Of a stretch of 64,000 nt of DNA, positions 11,011 through 23,769 are shown piece by piece. The notes below the pieces were generated by a model. The model saw nothing but the letters and a program-made list of their open reading frames with translations, ran no database searches and was not told the DNA's origin. The stretch is taken from the NCBI GenBank assembly GCA_003254905.1, contig QANU01029705.1, forward strand, positions 1 to 64,000, written 5' to 3'. The translations under genes were made by a program, and so were the position numbers. Position 1 is the first letter of the stretch. Each line of letters begins with the position of its first letter. The DNA comes from Nissolia schottii. Its lineage: Eukaryota; Streptophyta; Magnoliopsida; Fabales; Fabaceae.

Positions 11011-13650
11011 ACTGAGAAAAAAACTGTACAAACGAATACAAAAATAAAAATCCTTATATTCATAACGTCTTGCAAAAAAAACGAAGAAAAAAATTATATC
11101 AAAACAATATATATGATAAATGAAGAAAAACGAACTAGAAAAACTAAACAAATGAATAAAAAAAATTGTTTGTGATATAATGAAGAAAAAAATAATAAAG
11201 AAAGAAGAAGAGCGTGATAGCGTGGAGAGAATAGAGAAAAAATTATGCATTTGATAATAAAAAAGTGGTGTATACAATTTTTTTTTTTTCTAATGAGAAT
11301 GACATGAGACGTAGTATACTTCTAGTCTATATGCCAAACAAAATTTGCGTGTAACCTTCCTCCGTGAGTTTTAATGCATAATGGTACGGTAGGTATACTG
11401 TTGATACCCTCTCGAACGTGTTATTATTATCAACTTGCATAGCAACTCTCACAAATTCTTTTTGTGTAACTCTAGCCATCACAACTTTGATTAAAGCAAA
11501 TCATTTTTTCTTTTATCATCTCTTCAAGTGCGAATTTCAAATTATCACGTCCTCAATTATTTTATTATAGCATGCTATCTTAATTGACGATGGACGTGCA
11601 ACTATTTTTTGGCATCATTAAAATGTGTTACTCTCTATTCTATTCAATACAATTGACGAAAAACTTATCTTCCCTTAACGAAAGACAAGCATATATTTTC
11701 GAGGTTTCGCCAAATGAGTTATTACACAGTGGAGCAATGAAAGAATTATAGGGTATGATTATCAATTTAGTCCTACAACAATAATTGTGGCATCAATTTG
11801 ATCTTCAAAAATTTAATTTTCATTGTATATTAATCCAAATGTTTGCATTCGTATGGAAGAAAACGTTAACTACTCTTATATAGGTCACTGAATATTGTGA
11901 TTATGTGTCACACCATATACTCCTATTGATGAATCTTATATCAATCCTTAAAAAAGTTTTAGTCTTTAGATATCAATTTGATCATTGAAATATTACTTTT
12001 AATTTCTTATGGGTGCCAAATTAAAGTCCTAATTATTTGAATGACTAAATTATCCATTTTGACAAATAACATGTTAAAATTTTAAGTGCGAATAGGAAAA
12101 TTTTACATTAGCCATAAATGAAGGTTTTGGATTAGAAGTGTCCTCTTATCCACTATTTTCTCATTTAGCCCTTTTAGACATGAAAATTAATCTTTCGGAA
12201 GCAAAAATTCATATCTTAAAGAAATTGTCCCATTCCAAATTTTATGGGTGTTCAGAAATAAATCTTTATGGCATTTTTTAGTTATTCAAACCACAATATT
12301 AAATAAAATTATAACAAAAATGAGTTATTATTATTTTAAAATATTAAATAACAGAAAATTTATTAATTAGATTCGTGAAGAAAATTTAGAATTTTTCATA
12401 TTGAATACGGTTTCCGATTGACGGATACTGAAAACCATTCAATGGGGAACAAGATTTCGGATCGAAAATGACCACAAAAGAATCTTCATTGGATTTGGCA
12501 AGGATGAACGGAAAGGGTTTTCCTTTTTCATGCTACCCTACCTTTTTCTAATATACTAGCAATAATTCGAGCCAAAAAAGAAAGCAGTTATTTCATACAC
12601 AGAAGTGCTAAGTAGTTCGACACTTTCTTTAAACGAAATGCACAATACACGATCTAACAACCTGTGGAACAAGGATTCTATAACGGGAGATTTTATGTTT
12701 TTTTGAGAGATTAAAATGAGAAATAATATTATTGGATGAATAAAATAGAAAATAATACAGAAAGCAAAAAAAAAAAAAAAAGGTAAATGGGGAAGCTGTA
12801 GACATTTTGCTCAAAAAGATTGCCGAGCTAAAATCCTTTTTCCTTCCACGTTTTTTTTTTTTTTTTTTTGGGATTGACAAGGATTCCAATATTTCATCTT
12901 TTCTTCTCGTCCACTGCTTCAAATCAGCATGTAGCAAATCGTCATAATCAAAACTTCCACAAAGTGACCAAGAAAGTCTAGAAGGGGGGATAGATGGTTG
13001 AATTTCTTATTAAATATTTGGTTAAAGGTTAAATTTTAATAATGGGTATGAAAAAGAATTTATTAAAAGAAGTATATCCACTTCAATGATTTAAGTTTTA
13101 AAGGAGATTAATTATTGTAGATGGTGGACATTTCTAAGACAAAAGAAAAAAATTATCTTGAGTGATTTAAGTATCTAAATTTTTTTTCTTACACACATAA
13201 AATTGATAGATCTCAAATGTATACAAATACATTTTTAATAATACCTTTAAGATTTTTTTATGTGTGGTTAAGAAAAAAAGAATATCTCTTGATTTACACT
13301 CCCTTCCAACAAGAGAAATTCTTAGTTTGGTCCTAATTAACCAAGATTTTCTTTTTACCTGCTCCATAATTAAAGACTTTGTCGTACCCTATTTAATTAG
13401 ATTTTTTTTTATATTAACATTTATCATCGACTTTTTTTTTGGGATTAACGGAAGATTGTTACTTAAGTGAATCTGAGTTGAATGGAACATAATCGATAGA
13501 AAAAAGGAAAGAAAGAAAAACCTTCCAATCAACACTGCACGCACTAGCTCTAGAATAATAAGGTACTTGTAATAATTTTCTTTATTTGGCAATATGAGTT
13601 TTAATTTTCTTTCTATTCAGTTAATTTCTTTTTAATAATTGCTAATAATT
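11011..13650. other. AT-rich intergenic region, no gene supported
   Basis: Long A- and T-runs (for example about 12767-12781 and 12850-12870) give only low-complexity frames. No gene, tRNA or clear transposon was recognised. Confidence 0.5.
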
Positions 13651-13910
13651 GATGGAGACAGGTTTGGTAAATTGGAAGAAGGCACGAGGGCAACACAGTA
13701 ACATCGAATTGACAACATCCTCTCCTTTATCTGAGTGCCACCACTGATTTCTCTCTCCCCATTCCCTTCAGCACTCATCAATCCCTTCACACAATCCCTC
13801 TCTCCCCCCAATTTTTTCCACACACAAAAATAGAAAGAATAAAATAAAAAAAAACAATTATCGAATCAAAATCTCTTTTCCTCTTCAGAAAACTCGATCG
13901 TATCGAAAAT

Positions 13911-13925
13911 TAGGGTTAGGGTTTA
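13911..13925 (+). promoter_or_regulatory. Telo-box in the leader of the HSP20-like gene
   Basis: TAGGGTTAGGGTTTA lies in a pyrimidine-rich leader upstream of the HSP20-like coding region. Telo-boxes (AAACCCTA) in leaders are known from plant translation and ribosomal-protein genes and can recruit TRB-type telobox-binding proteins. Its role here is inferred. Confidence 0.6.
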
Positions 13926-14075
13926 TTTCTCTCCCCCAAATTAAGAGAGGGGGAAAACCGTTTCTTTATGGTTCTTTCTCTGATACTTCTCCGGCATCGG
14001 TTGATTCTTCTTTCGCTGTTATTAATCTTGGCGGTGCAATTCCCTGTTGCGTTCTCCACCAGAGCCACCACCACT

Positions 14076-14567
14076 ATGAAGGTCCACCCCGTTCCCCGAA
14101 AGCGCAACATCACCATCCAATTCGGCGTCGACGCAGCCGCCGCCGCCGGCAAGAAGCTCCGACGTCTTCCGCACGTCTTCAGCCGCGTCCTGGAGCTCCC
14201 GTTCCGTTCAGACGCCGACGTGGCGGTCGAGGAGGCCCCCGACTGCTTTCGTTTCGTCGCCGAGACCGACGGAATCGGAGACGTGAGGGCCCACGCCGTT
14301 GAAATCCATCCCGGCGTCACCAAGATCGTCGTCAGGGACGGCGGCCCGGTGGAGTTCTCGCTGGACGATCTCCAGCTCGATATGTGGAGGTTCAGGCTGC
14401 CGGAATCGACGCGGCCGGAGCTCGCCAGCGCCGTTTTCGTCGACGGCGAGCTGATCGTGACGGTGCCCAAGGGCGAAGACGAAGACGAGGAAGAGCCGCG
14501 GGAGAGCGTTGAGGACGGTGATGGTGGCAGAGGTATGGGTGGTGGTAGGCTTGTGCTTGTACAGTGA
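14076..14567 (+). CDS. HSP20-like chaperone superfamily protein (alpha-crystallin-like fold)
   Basis: The 163-residue protein begins MKVHPVPRKRNITIQ, as I remember the Arabidopsis At1g76440/At1g20870-type HSP20-like proteins. A conserved block follows: LRRLPHVFSRVLELPF, DADVAVEEAPDCFRFV, VEIHPGVTKIVVRD and MWRFRLPESTRPELA, then VFVDGELIVTVPK, and an acidic Gly-rich tail. This is a diverged small heat-shock fold, probably not a canonical stress sHSP, and its function is not established. The ATG at 14076 has A at -3 and matches the family start. An in-frame ATG at 13968 would add 36 residues with a hydrophobic run (LILLSLLLILAVQFPVAF) resembling a signal sequence. The codons are strongly GC-rich, unlike the flanks. 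The gene has no intron within the coding part. Confidence 0.75.
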   Translation: MKVHPVPRKRNITIQFGVDAAAAAGKKLRRLPHVFSRVLELPFRSDADVAVEEAPDCFRFVAETDGIGDVRAHAVEIHPGVTKIVVRDGGPVEFSLDDLQLDMWRFRLPESTRPELASAVFVDGELIVTVPKGEDEDEEEPRESVEDGDGGRGMGGGRLVLVQ

Positions 14568-17205
14568 TGATGATGTTGATGAATTCTTTTTGTTGCCTTC
14601 CAATCGTGGCCTTAGTATGTCGGTTTAGATTTCAGGTTGTTGTCTTGGAACTAGTTTCTCTCTGTGAATTTGATTGTTGCTATTGTTGAATCAGAAATGT
14701 TATGTTCTTTCTCTTCACATTGTAAGAATGGTCTATGTTCATGGCAATGGCAATTTTCATGATTAGTTCAACAGTTGATATGGTTCACACTTGTTAGAAA
14801 CTGCAAGTCCTATTCCATTTCTCATTCAATCTGTTTCTGTGCTCTTTGATTGCCAATTAGTATATGCTTGCTTCTTGGTAGACATATAGGTAACTCTGTT
14901 TTTGATATTAGTCTACTTTGTTTTCTCCATAATTGGGTGCCATTTTTGGCTGTAAGTTGCATTAATTTTTAGCTAAGTTATTGTGTTTGGTTGAGGTGAA
15001 CATCTGGAACAAAACATCTAAATGGTCACTGAAAGGGTGAAACAGAGTAAGAAGAGGACGCATTAATTTGTGTTGCTTTTCTGACTCCTAATTCTGGTTG
15101 TTCACGTCAACATATTCTCTTAGTCTATACTATAAACTTAGACAGTTTGTTAACATGAAAAATATGGGATTTAGATGCACTTAATCTGAAATATAACATT
15201 GCTTTAGATGGGAACGGTTGCACGTAACATGTATTTATTCTTTGCAGAACATTGCACGTAACATTGCTTTTGTTCAAAAGCATTAAGCATATTCTTTGCA
15301 TAAAGTTCGAGACTTCTTTTTGAAAGAATGTGTCAATTATCAGGCATCATACTAGGGAAGAGTGTTTTCATTTTTTTCCCCAGTGGAGATGTCATGTTGG
15401 GATGGTTGTCATCTTTCCGAATGGAAAACCTAGTGCAAATTAATGGCTAGCTGTGTCTCTAGTAAATATATTATTATTTGGGAGGAATTTAATAATCATC
15501 GCTTTTTGACAAAAGTTGTCTTAACAAGCTTTGATACAAGATGTTTTGAACTCAAAATAAATCGATCCAAGCACACACAATAGATTTTGGTTCTTGAAGG
15601 GTGAACTCACAGTGCTTAACAGAGTGCAAGACATGTCCAGCGCCGAACAGCAGTTCTTTTGGCCGTAATTCCGCAAGCTAGCAACTAGAAAGCAATTAAG
15701 CCCTATAGTTTCTACTGCAATAGGGAAGCTGGCCTCGCCGTTGTTCATTAAGATCCTGGAATGTGCTGTCATTATGGAAATGTTGACACCTTGCCTTTAA
15801 TCTTTATGAAAGAGAAGATCATTTTGAAAGGTGTTCATTAATATCCTCGCCGACTTAGAATGAAGATTAACTGTAGCGTATCTCTGTAATCGCAATCTCA
15901 TCGGTTCCCTTGATTCACTTATTAGTTATTACGTGCTTAGGAAGTTTGTTTGGGTTAATGGAATCCCTCCTTGTCATGCTTAGGAAGCCTTAAGGCACTG
16001 TTGCTAGCCAAGTTCTGTAGGCTAAGGGGTTTTTGGCAGAGGCATTTCTTCTACAGTATCGCGCGCACACTCAATTGCAGTTGAAGGAAATTAATTTCTT
16101 CGTCTTTTTAAAGCATATGCTTGAACAGTTCTTAACTACAACAGAAACCCATACCTATGTCTGGCTCGTCTACAGAAAAATTCACCTTTGTGCTGGCCAA
16201 ATTTTTATTTCAATACCAGACATGTGTGACAGATGTCGTCTCTACATTCCGTCAGTCAAATGCCACATGAATATGGTTGAAAAATTATATCTATCTAGGT
16301 TGGTGGCTTAATGAGATGCCACTTGAAAAATTAGTATTGTCTAGCTTCAGAAAGTTTATCATATTAATCTGTAATTTCTAAGCCAAAGTGTTGCTTCAAA
16401 ATATGTTTGCATACCATGCCAAAACCACTTGCTACCTTTTTGATATCTCCTGTCTTATCCGTTTCTTTTGTTAACAATGCTATAACCATTTGAAACAATT
16501 ACATTCACGAAGACTTAAGGTCCACTATGAGTTCCACCATGATGGATCTCATGCTTTTATAAGTGTGATTATTTCTAAGTTATCTCCAATGATTGTTATC
16601 ATGTCATTTCACTTCTTTTATTGACAGCATCTAAATGAGAATTAGTGTTGTTGATTTGCTGTCCAGTTGCTGGTACAAATTTTGTTAATATTTCATACGT
16701 GCATGGAATGCTTCTTCTGCCAAGATATTCAAACTTCTGTGACCTACTAGGAGCCTTGAGAGCCTGATCAATCTCAACTTAAGAATTCTTTCTTATTAAT
16801 CAGAACCGGTAGATCCTGTCCCCACTTCAACATCTAATGGGCTTTCATTGACTGTAGCATCCATCGCTGCATTGTCATGATTCAAATATTACATGAAGGC
16901 AAGGGGGGTAAAAGGGAAAAAATTTCACCTTGAGAGTAGAAAGCAATTTGAGTACTGCGTAATACAGGATATTTACTCCCCGATATCTTCAGGACTAGGC
17001 CTAAGTCAACCACCAAATTGTTCATACTGGTGCCTTTCAAAGTGTAAGAGAGGGGAAGCAAGAAAGCTATTACTTCTATCCCCTGAAGTTCATTTAACGG
17101 TACCTTTGAGATAGTCAATTCAATACCGACTCAGAAACTCCTTTGCACTGGTTCTGTGAACCGCGCAAGAGACAGAAACTAAGATTTGAAATATATTTTT
17201 TTTTT
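14568..17205. other. 3' region of the HSP20-like gene and intergenic DNA
   Basis: The first few hundred bases are T-rich and fit a 3' untranslated region. No further gene was supported. Frames of 70-90 codons at 15521-15772, 16033-16311 and 16882-17118 show no domain features. Confidence 0.5.
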
Positions 17206-17425
17206 TTTTTCATGAATAGTCATCCTTCAAATCAGTAGCTTCACATGTCTCAAGAAGTTTAACATGAGAAATAAGACCAATTCTCCCATCGCAGCATCGG
17301 CATTTGTACTCGGCATCCAATCCAATAATTTCTCCAAATGCGCCAGCCATGTGAGATTGAGAAGCGCATTCCATATCTAGTGGATATTTTTCTTCTTCCA
17401 AATTCAGGCTGCTGCTGTAAGATTA
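17206..17425 (-). pseudogene. Fragment of a PHD-finger/OBERON-type protein gene with an A-tail
   Basis: On - the segment encodes about 60 residues ending LDAEYKCRCCDGRIGLI, SHVKLLETCEATDLKDD, then a stop. It resembles the C-x-C-C-D-G-R, SHV-LL-TC block of plant proteins that combine a PHD-like finger with a DUF1423 region. That assignment is from memory and only moderate. The stop is followed at once by a run of about 14 A on the - strand (17195-17210), and no ATG or upstream exon is visible. A short reverse-transcribed, 5'-truncated copy would look like this. A stranded exon next to an A-run is the alternative. Confidence 0.4.
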
Positions 17426-19440
17426 TTTCATAATCTCATAATAATAATATGATCCATGTAACTTATAGTGATATTAACTCTAATTAAAGGGAATTAAGAT
17501 GATGGCAATTGATTCTATAAGATATGATAGAGTTAGTGAGAGGTATTTAGTAAAACTGACCCTCTCATCTCCCTTATAAATAAGATGACGTTACTTAAAG
17601 AAAAATAAGGATTCGAGAATTCCAAAGAATTCAGAAATCATTAGGGTTTGAGGTTTGCCAGTCATTTTCACCATCGGAAGGGGATTAAAGGACAGAAGGA
17701 AGAGAGGGGAAAAGAATAAGAGAATTCCATCCTACGAAAAATGGATCCGGGTATGTGTTTCTCGTTCTAAATCTTACATACACTGTGATAATTATAGATT
17801 TCAAGATCGTTGTTTCCATGAATTGTTTAATTGGAAAATCACATAACAACTGCATCCAACAGTGTCTTAGAGACAATCAAATTGTTATATTGCTCATTGC
17901 TGAAGATGTACGACAGCTACATGCTTTGCATTTTCTTGTTGAAATGTGAGAAAGTTATTTTATGAAATCCTCTTTATTAAATTTTATAAATAACCACCCT
18001 ATGTCATCCTCTCTTAACTCTCTTCCATTTCTTAAAGGAAAATATCATTTGTACTCTGGGGCATTGTGCTAACTCGTGATTAACATAACTCTCTCTCAAA
18101 AGAACCTACCCTCCTATGTTGTAGGACACACGTTAGCAAACTAAAGAAGAAAATTATTTTGCTCTTCTTTCCCTTACTATGCTTTCTTCTTCTATATGAA
18201 TCTCTCAAATAGTCAAATTCCTTCGTTGTTCTCTTTATTTTTGCTTTGTTATTCTTATCAGATTCATAGTCTAAAGGCCAAACCATTTATTTTGTGAAGC
18301 ATGAATAAGTTCTTAAGCGTTTCATGGTGTAGCTTCAAAGATGGTGCTTTGAAAGATGATTTGCCGGTCATCTTCATAATCAAGACATTATTAAAGAACT
18401 TTAGAATTTGTCTTATCCTTTAAGAGCTAAGTTGAATTGTCTTTATTTGATCGTGGCAGAAAAAAAATTGTTTTTTATTGTCTTTTGGTAAATAAAAATA
18501 GGGGAAATTCCAGTCACCTAAACCTTGATAAATTTGTAGAGGTTTCACTCATTCATAAAGTGGTTTTTGCAGTTCTTACTTAAAAAATTATTGGATTGAC
18601 TCCTGTTATATTTACTATTAAATGAAATTTAAATAAAATCCGCATCTCAACTATATCCTCTTTAACAATAAATACCTCTTCAACGATAAATAAATAAGAT
18701 GGAAATGAATACGAGTTTAAGGCAAACTAAATTAATATAAATAACAATTTCCTTTTGAAAATGGTTCACAATTTGCCGAACTTATTAGCGTTCAGATCGA
18801 AGAGGTGGAAGTGACATACTGCAAAGCGAGAAGGTATTCAAATAGAAATGAGACGCTTTTCTTATATTTTCTACGAAGGAATGGAAATATCTCGAATACC
18901 TTAATTCCATTGCCATTACAACTAAGGTTTATACTAGAACAAAATTCTAGTTTTCGGTATTTAATAAACATAAACATGTAAACAATTTCTAATGCATATT
19001 TGATTCTCTCAACTTGGAAGTTATTTACATGATAACCGAAATTAAACATGTAATAATTTAACATTCCCTTAGCTACTACTTGCTAGTTCTTAAAATCATA
19101 TGTAATTTCAAAAAATTAAATGTTTTTAAACTAAAACTTTTATGTTACTCTATTTCATTTATCATATCACAACTCAATAACTTACTTTATTAAAACCGTG
19201 AAAATAAGAAGCATCGTTCATCCACGTACAAAATTAAATTGTTACATATAAAATAAATCAAGAGTAACCATTTTTTTTAAAGAAGACTTAAGAGTAAAAA
19301 ATATTACTTTAACATTAAATTTATTGTGGATAATCAATTAAAATATTATGAGACCCACACTTTAATTAGTGTGAATGTGAACTCCATTGTGGGTGGTGGT
19401 GGCAAAATAACACTATCTCATAAGAATTTATTGGAAATAC
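17426..19440. other. Intergenic, no gene supported
   Basis: AT-rich sequence. No domain-bearing frame was recognised. Confidence 0.5.
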
Positions 19441-19478
19441 ATGACAAATCCAATGCTAGATGGTTGCCAAAAGAACAT

Positions 19479-19574
19479 GACACGTCCCCTCAGCACCACA
19501 ATACAAGATGCCACCACGTGTCACACCTTTGCCACGAGCACTCACCTGCAGACCTCCATTACAACCTATTTATA
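19479..19574 (+). promoter_or_regulatory. ABRE pair and TATA box of the LEA gene
   Basis: GACACGT (19479-19485, an ACGTGTC on -) and CACGTGTC (19515-19522) are abscisic-acid response elements of the G-box kind bound by ABI5/AREB bZIP factors. A TATA-like TATTTATA lies at 19567-19574, about 45 bases further on and about 85 bases before the start codon. Paired ABREs close to the TATA box are typical of seed LEA promoters. Control by ABA and seed maturation is inferred. Confidence 0.75.
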
Positions 19575-19658
19575 CATCTTCTCAACGCTTCCCACCTCCA
19601 AGCAACAATTTCAAAAGCGTGCCTTGAAGCACCACAATTTGAATCCATTAACTACAAA

Positions 19659-20583
19659 ATGAGTCAGGAACAGCAGCTAAGGCGCCCCCAACAACAAGAA
19701 GGCGGCGGCCAGGACCCCATCAAATACGGCGACGTTCTCCCTGTCTCCGGCGACCTCGCGCAGAAGCCGGTGGCCCCCGAAGACGCCGCCATGATGCAGA
19801 GCGCCGAGACCAGGGTGCTTGGCCAGACCCAGCCTGGCGGAGTAGCTGCGGCCATGCAGTCCGCGGCCACCCGCAACGAGCGGGCTGGTGTCGTCGGCCA
19901 CCGCGACGTCACTGACCTCACCGGTGAAGAGGGCGTAACCGTCACAGAGACCAGAGTCCCCGGAAGACGCATAGTAACCGAATCGGTCGGTGGACAGGTT
20001 CTTCACTTCTCCTCTGAATTCTGTCACCCTTTTCATTGTCTCTCTCTCTCTCTCTTTTCTTTCTTTCTTTCTTTCTTTGAAAGGACACATTTATTATAAT
20101 GATATTGAGCTTGTGTTGTGTGATTTCAAGGTTGTGGGGCAGTATTCTGAACCGACGCCGGTTCAGACTAGCATGGCCGGTGCAGTTCGAGAGAACGCCA
20201 TAACCATAGGGGAGGCGCTGGAGGCGACGGCTCATACGGTGGGGGACAAGCCGGTAGAGCAGAGCGATGCCGCAGCGATACAGGCGGCCGAGGTGAGGGC
20301 AACCGGGAGCAATGTGATATCGCCTGGCGGGCTGGCTGCCATGGCCCAGTCGGCGGCGGCTTACAATAGTGATTGTGAGCGAGAGGAGGAGAAGGTCAAG
20401 CTGGGGGATGTCTTGTCCGGGGCAGCCGCAAAGCTGCCCGCGGACAAGGTGGCCACGCGCCAAGACGCTGAAGGGGTGGCCAGTGCTGAGGTGAGGAACA
20501 ACCCGGAGGCCATGGCCACTCTTGGTGGCGTGGCGGCTGCTGTGGCTGCGGCTGCCAGGCTCAATGAAAACGTTAATGCGTAG
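19659..20583 (+). CDS. Late embryogenesis abundant protein, SMP (D-34 / seed maturation) family
   Basis: Two exons, 19659-19997 and 20131-20583, give 263 residues. The intron (19998-20130, GT...AG, phase 0) contains CT and TTTC runs. After a Q-rich start (MSQEQQLRRPQQQ), three SMP repeats follow. They lie at about residues 18-76 (KYGDVLPVSGDLAQKPV), 135-195 (TIGEALEATAHTVGDKPV) and 200-255 (KLGDVLSGAAAKLPADKV). Each has a D-A-A or D-A-E helix, a Q-S/Q-A-A-E-R motif and PGG(V/L)AA. SMP LEA proteins are hydrophilic, accumulate in maturing seeds, and protect cell components during drying. Length and two-exon form fit the family. The ATG at 19659 has AAA before it and starts the conserved N-terminus. 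The upstream ABRE pair supports seed expression. It looks intact. Confidence 0.93.
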
Positions 20584-21014
20584 TAATTAATGGAATGGCA
20601 CTTGATGGATAAGGAAAAGTAGTAGTGGAGTGTTGGGTTTGTGGGGTGAGTACTGCACTAGTGCATGTGTGTGTTTATTTTCCTCTCGTTAGTAAGGCAC
20701 TTTTGGTTTGGCTTTTATAGAACACAAGCTTTTATATAAGGACTGTAAGGCACTGTAAATTATGTTATAAATAAATAAACAAATAAATAAATAAATGCCT
20801 TTGTTTTCTCCGTTAATCATATAATTAATTCTTTGTTTATACAACACAAGCTTCATGGCTACAAGTTGCCACATGCATGCTCTATCTTTTGCTTTTCTTT
20901 ATCAGCTCATAAAGCTGTTTGCCCCTTAATTTTAGGCTAAACAAACTTATCACCGTAATTAATTATATGGGGTTAGACAAGTGAATGAAACTACTCCTAC
21001 AATTATAGTAGGTC

Positions 21015-21045
<31 letters not shown>

Positions 21046-22630
21046 TCAAACTTCATAGCTAGGATGCAAGTTTCTGTCCCTGCTAGAATTGAAGTTCAAA
21101 CTTGATGTCCAATTAAATGGGCCTCGCAAACAACCCTAGCCTTATTGGTCCGTGAGGGCGTTGAACAATCCCAATTGCTTCCCTTACAAATTAATATGTT
21201 ATGTGTATTAGTGTTGATCACTCGTAGCCACATCACACATGCATATTCCGTTCTGAATGCTTCTAATTAGAACAACATATATGATCTCCCGCGCGGTCCC
21301 TTGGAGGGTGGGGTGGGACAGTGAAACGTTTGAAAGTTGAAACTGACAAAACTGAAACGAGGCTCTCTCACAACACCAGCGGACCCTGTTAGTTGAGAGC
21401 TTAGCTAGAAGTGGGAACGTTGAAGGAGGAGGACAAAATACGATCACGTGATTCCACTAGGCCATGGCATAGAGAAGGACAGTCACGTTCACATGGGACA
21501 GTACTGCTAGACCTCCATACTTGAAGTTGGAATTTATCTCTTTCTATCTCACTTGCTAAGTGCTAACACCAAGTTTTAAAGAGGGCCGCGGCATTTTTTG
21601 TCGCCAGAATCCCAGTCAGAATTTGCATCCCTGACATGCCATCCATATGCATATGATTATGTAACCGCTATATATACACACAATAATATTATAATAATTA
21701 TCTACTCGTTTTCATTTGCTAGTACACTAGTACGTGTCCATATTATGTTGGTAATTTTCACCCACGCCAATGTCTTGTGGTACTACTGGTCTGGTTCTGA
21801 GCTATATATAAAGCGTACGACTCTTTTGAATCAATATTTGTATTTTTTTTTCCCTTCCTTTTTGGTTCTTGGTTCACTATCAGCTGGTTACTCATTCAAA
21901 ATGTCATGAAGATTGAAGAGTATTGTTCACTCCACATTGTCTAGGGACGTAACATCTTAGAATTAAAGTAAGTGGAATGATATCAGCTATTTCAAAAACT
22001 AGTTTACATTTGATCATATTCTCCTTTCACGTTCAAAAACTACACAAGCTATTCACACAATTTTTTTTTATACAATAATCATTCCTTTTCTTTTGATCCA
22101 AACATATAAAAAAAATATTACTTTTAAAAATATATTATTTTCTTCCTATTATTTTATTTTTTTTTTCTTCTTATTTTCTCTACCAACCTAAAAAGGGGTT
22201 AATGTGAAGAGGCAGTAAAAACTTTGGAAATTCACCAAAATAGGAAGGCGCTTGCATGCCTCGTTGTTCAGTCAAAAGCACTGAAATTCTTGTATGGTAA
22301 AGGGAAATAAGCACACCATTTCAATCAAATCTGAAATATTGACAGATGTGACGGTAAATTGCTTCTCCACCATTTCACAAATTTTACGTTTAGAGAAATC
22401 AAGTTCAGGTTGTCTTATAGAATTTGTATATTTAAGTGTCTTAGTTTTAATTAGCTCTGTAAATTAGAATAAAATATACTACTCAACTACAGATTATTCC
22501 ACACATTTTTCATATATGTGATAAAAGTATATACAATTCCACGTCTTTTATTTTATAATTCAGGGACAGGGATTGGTTTCTTGATTCCTCCACAGGGACC
22601 ACCCACGTGTATGAGTCCATTACAGCGATG

Positions 22631-22678
<48 letters not shown>

Positions 22679-23700
22679 TTAAATATGTTTTTAATTAAAA
22701 GCATGTTTATGTGGAAAAATCGCACTTCAAGTTCACCATATTGTGTTAAGTTTATGCTAATCTAGTCAATACATTGAAATACGCCTAATTAGAAACCTAT
22801 GAAACAATTGAAAAATGCTAGATATTCATTAAAAAAGTACAAATTTAGAAACTTAATTTACCAAAGTTTAATTTTCAGAATAATGATGTGTCATCTTCAT
22901 CAACTCTTAAACCAATAATTAAGTGTGCAATATATTATTAATTTCATACGATAATTACCATAACTTCTGCAAATTAAAATATTTTGAATATGTTTGCCGT
23001 GGAAATTGTAAAGATAAGCTCTTCATCTCAATGTTAAGACAATGGTAAACATAGGCTCATAGTCATCTCAATGTTTGGGCATGCAAAGACCCCAAAATTC
23101 GGAGATTTACATTTATAGTGAGAAATTATAATGAAAAGTGTTAATCCAAAACTTTAAGACAATAAATCTATATATTTTATATATTCTTCACATATTTAAT
23201 GCTTAAGTAATAGAAAATTTCATTTATTGTTTACGTAATTAATTCTTAACTGATATGCAATTTTACATGACAAGGTAACGTGTAATCTCATGCTATCAAC
23301 CGAGAAAGTGGATTTCATTTATGACATAAATACTAAATAAATTGATAAAATAACATCACATATAACTTTATGATATGAAAAACAATTTAATGAGATGATT
23401 CATTCCTTTACCATTTCATTATATCTTAAGTAAAAAACTTATGAGCCTTAGTCATTTCATACTATGTATTCTAAAGGTAATTAATTCTTAACCTCTTCGT
23501 GATTCTATCAATTGTTGGGGTAATTAGTTGATTCTTTCCGAACACACCATTCCTGTTGTTTGTTTCTCTCAATCACACAATGATTAAAACTATACTATCA
23601 ACATCAGATGAAGCTAAATTTATTTACCACCCATCATGGTACATACACGCTCCACCCTAGCAAATTCCCAAAATACTTGCAAACATACACACAAAACAAG
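20584..23700. other. 3' region of the LEA gene and intergenic DNA with microsatellites
   Basis: A T-rich 3' region carries an AAAT run near 20768-20795. (AT)n lies at 21015-21040 and a perfect (ATT)16 at 22631-22678. No further gene was recognised. The 21200-21450 stretch is less AT-rich but has no recognisable coding content. Confidence 0.55.
22631..22678. repeat. (ATT)16 microsatellite
   Basis: A perfect 48-base trinucleotide run, seen directly. Length polymorphism between accessions is likely. Confidence 0.95.
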
Positions 23701-23769
23701 GCCACAAACCGCTCCTATATAACAACACAGGACACACACTGCTTCTTCCTCTGTTCCTCATTATTCAAG

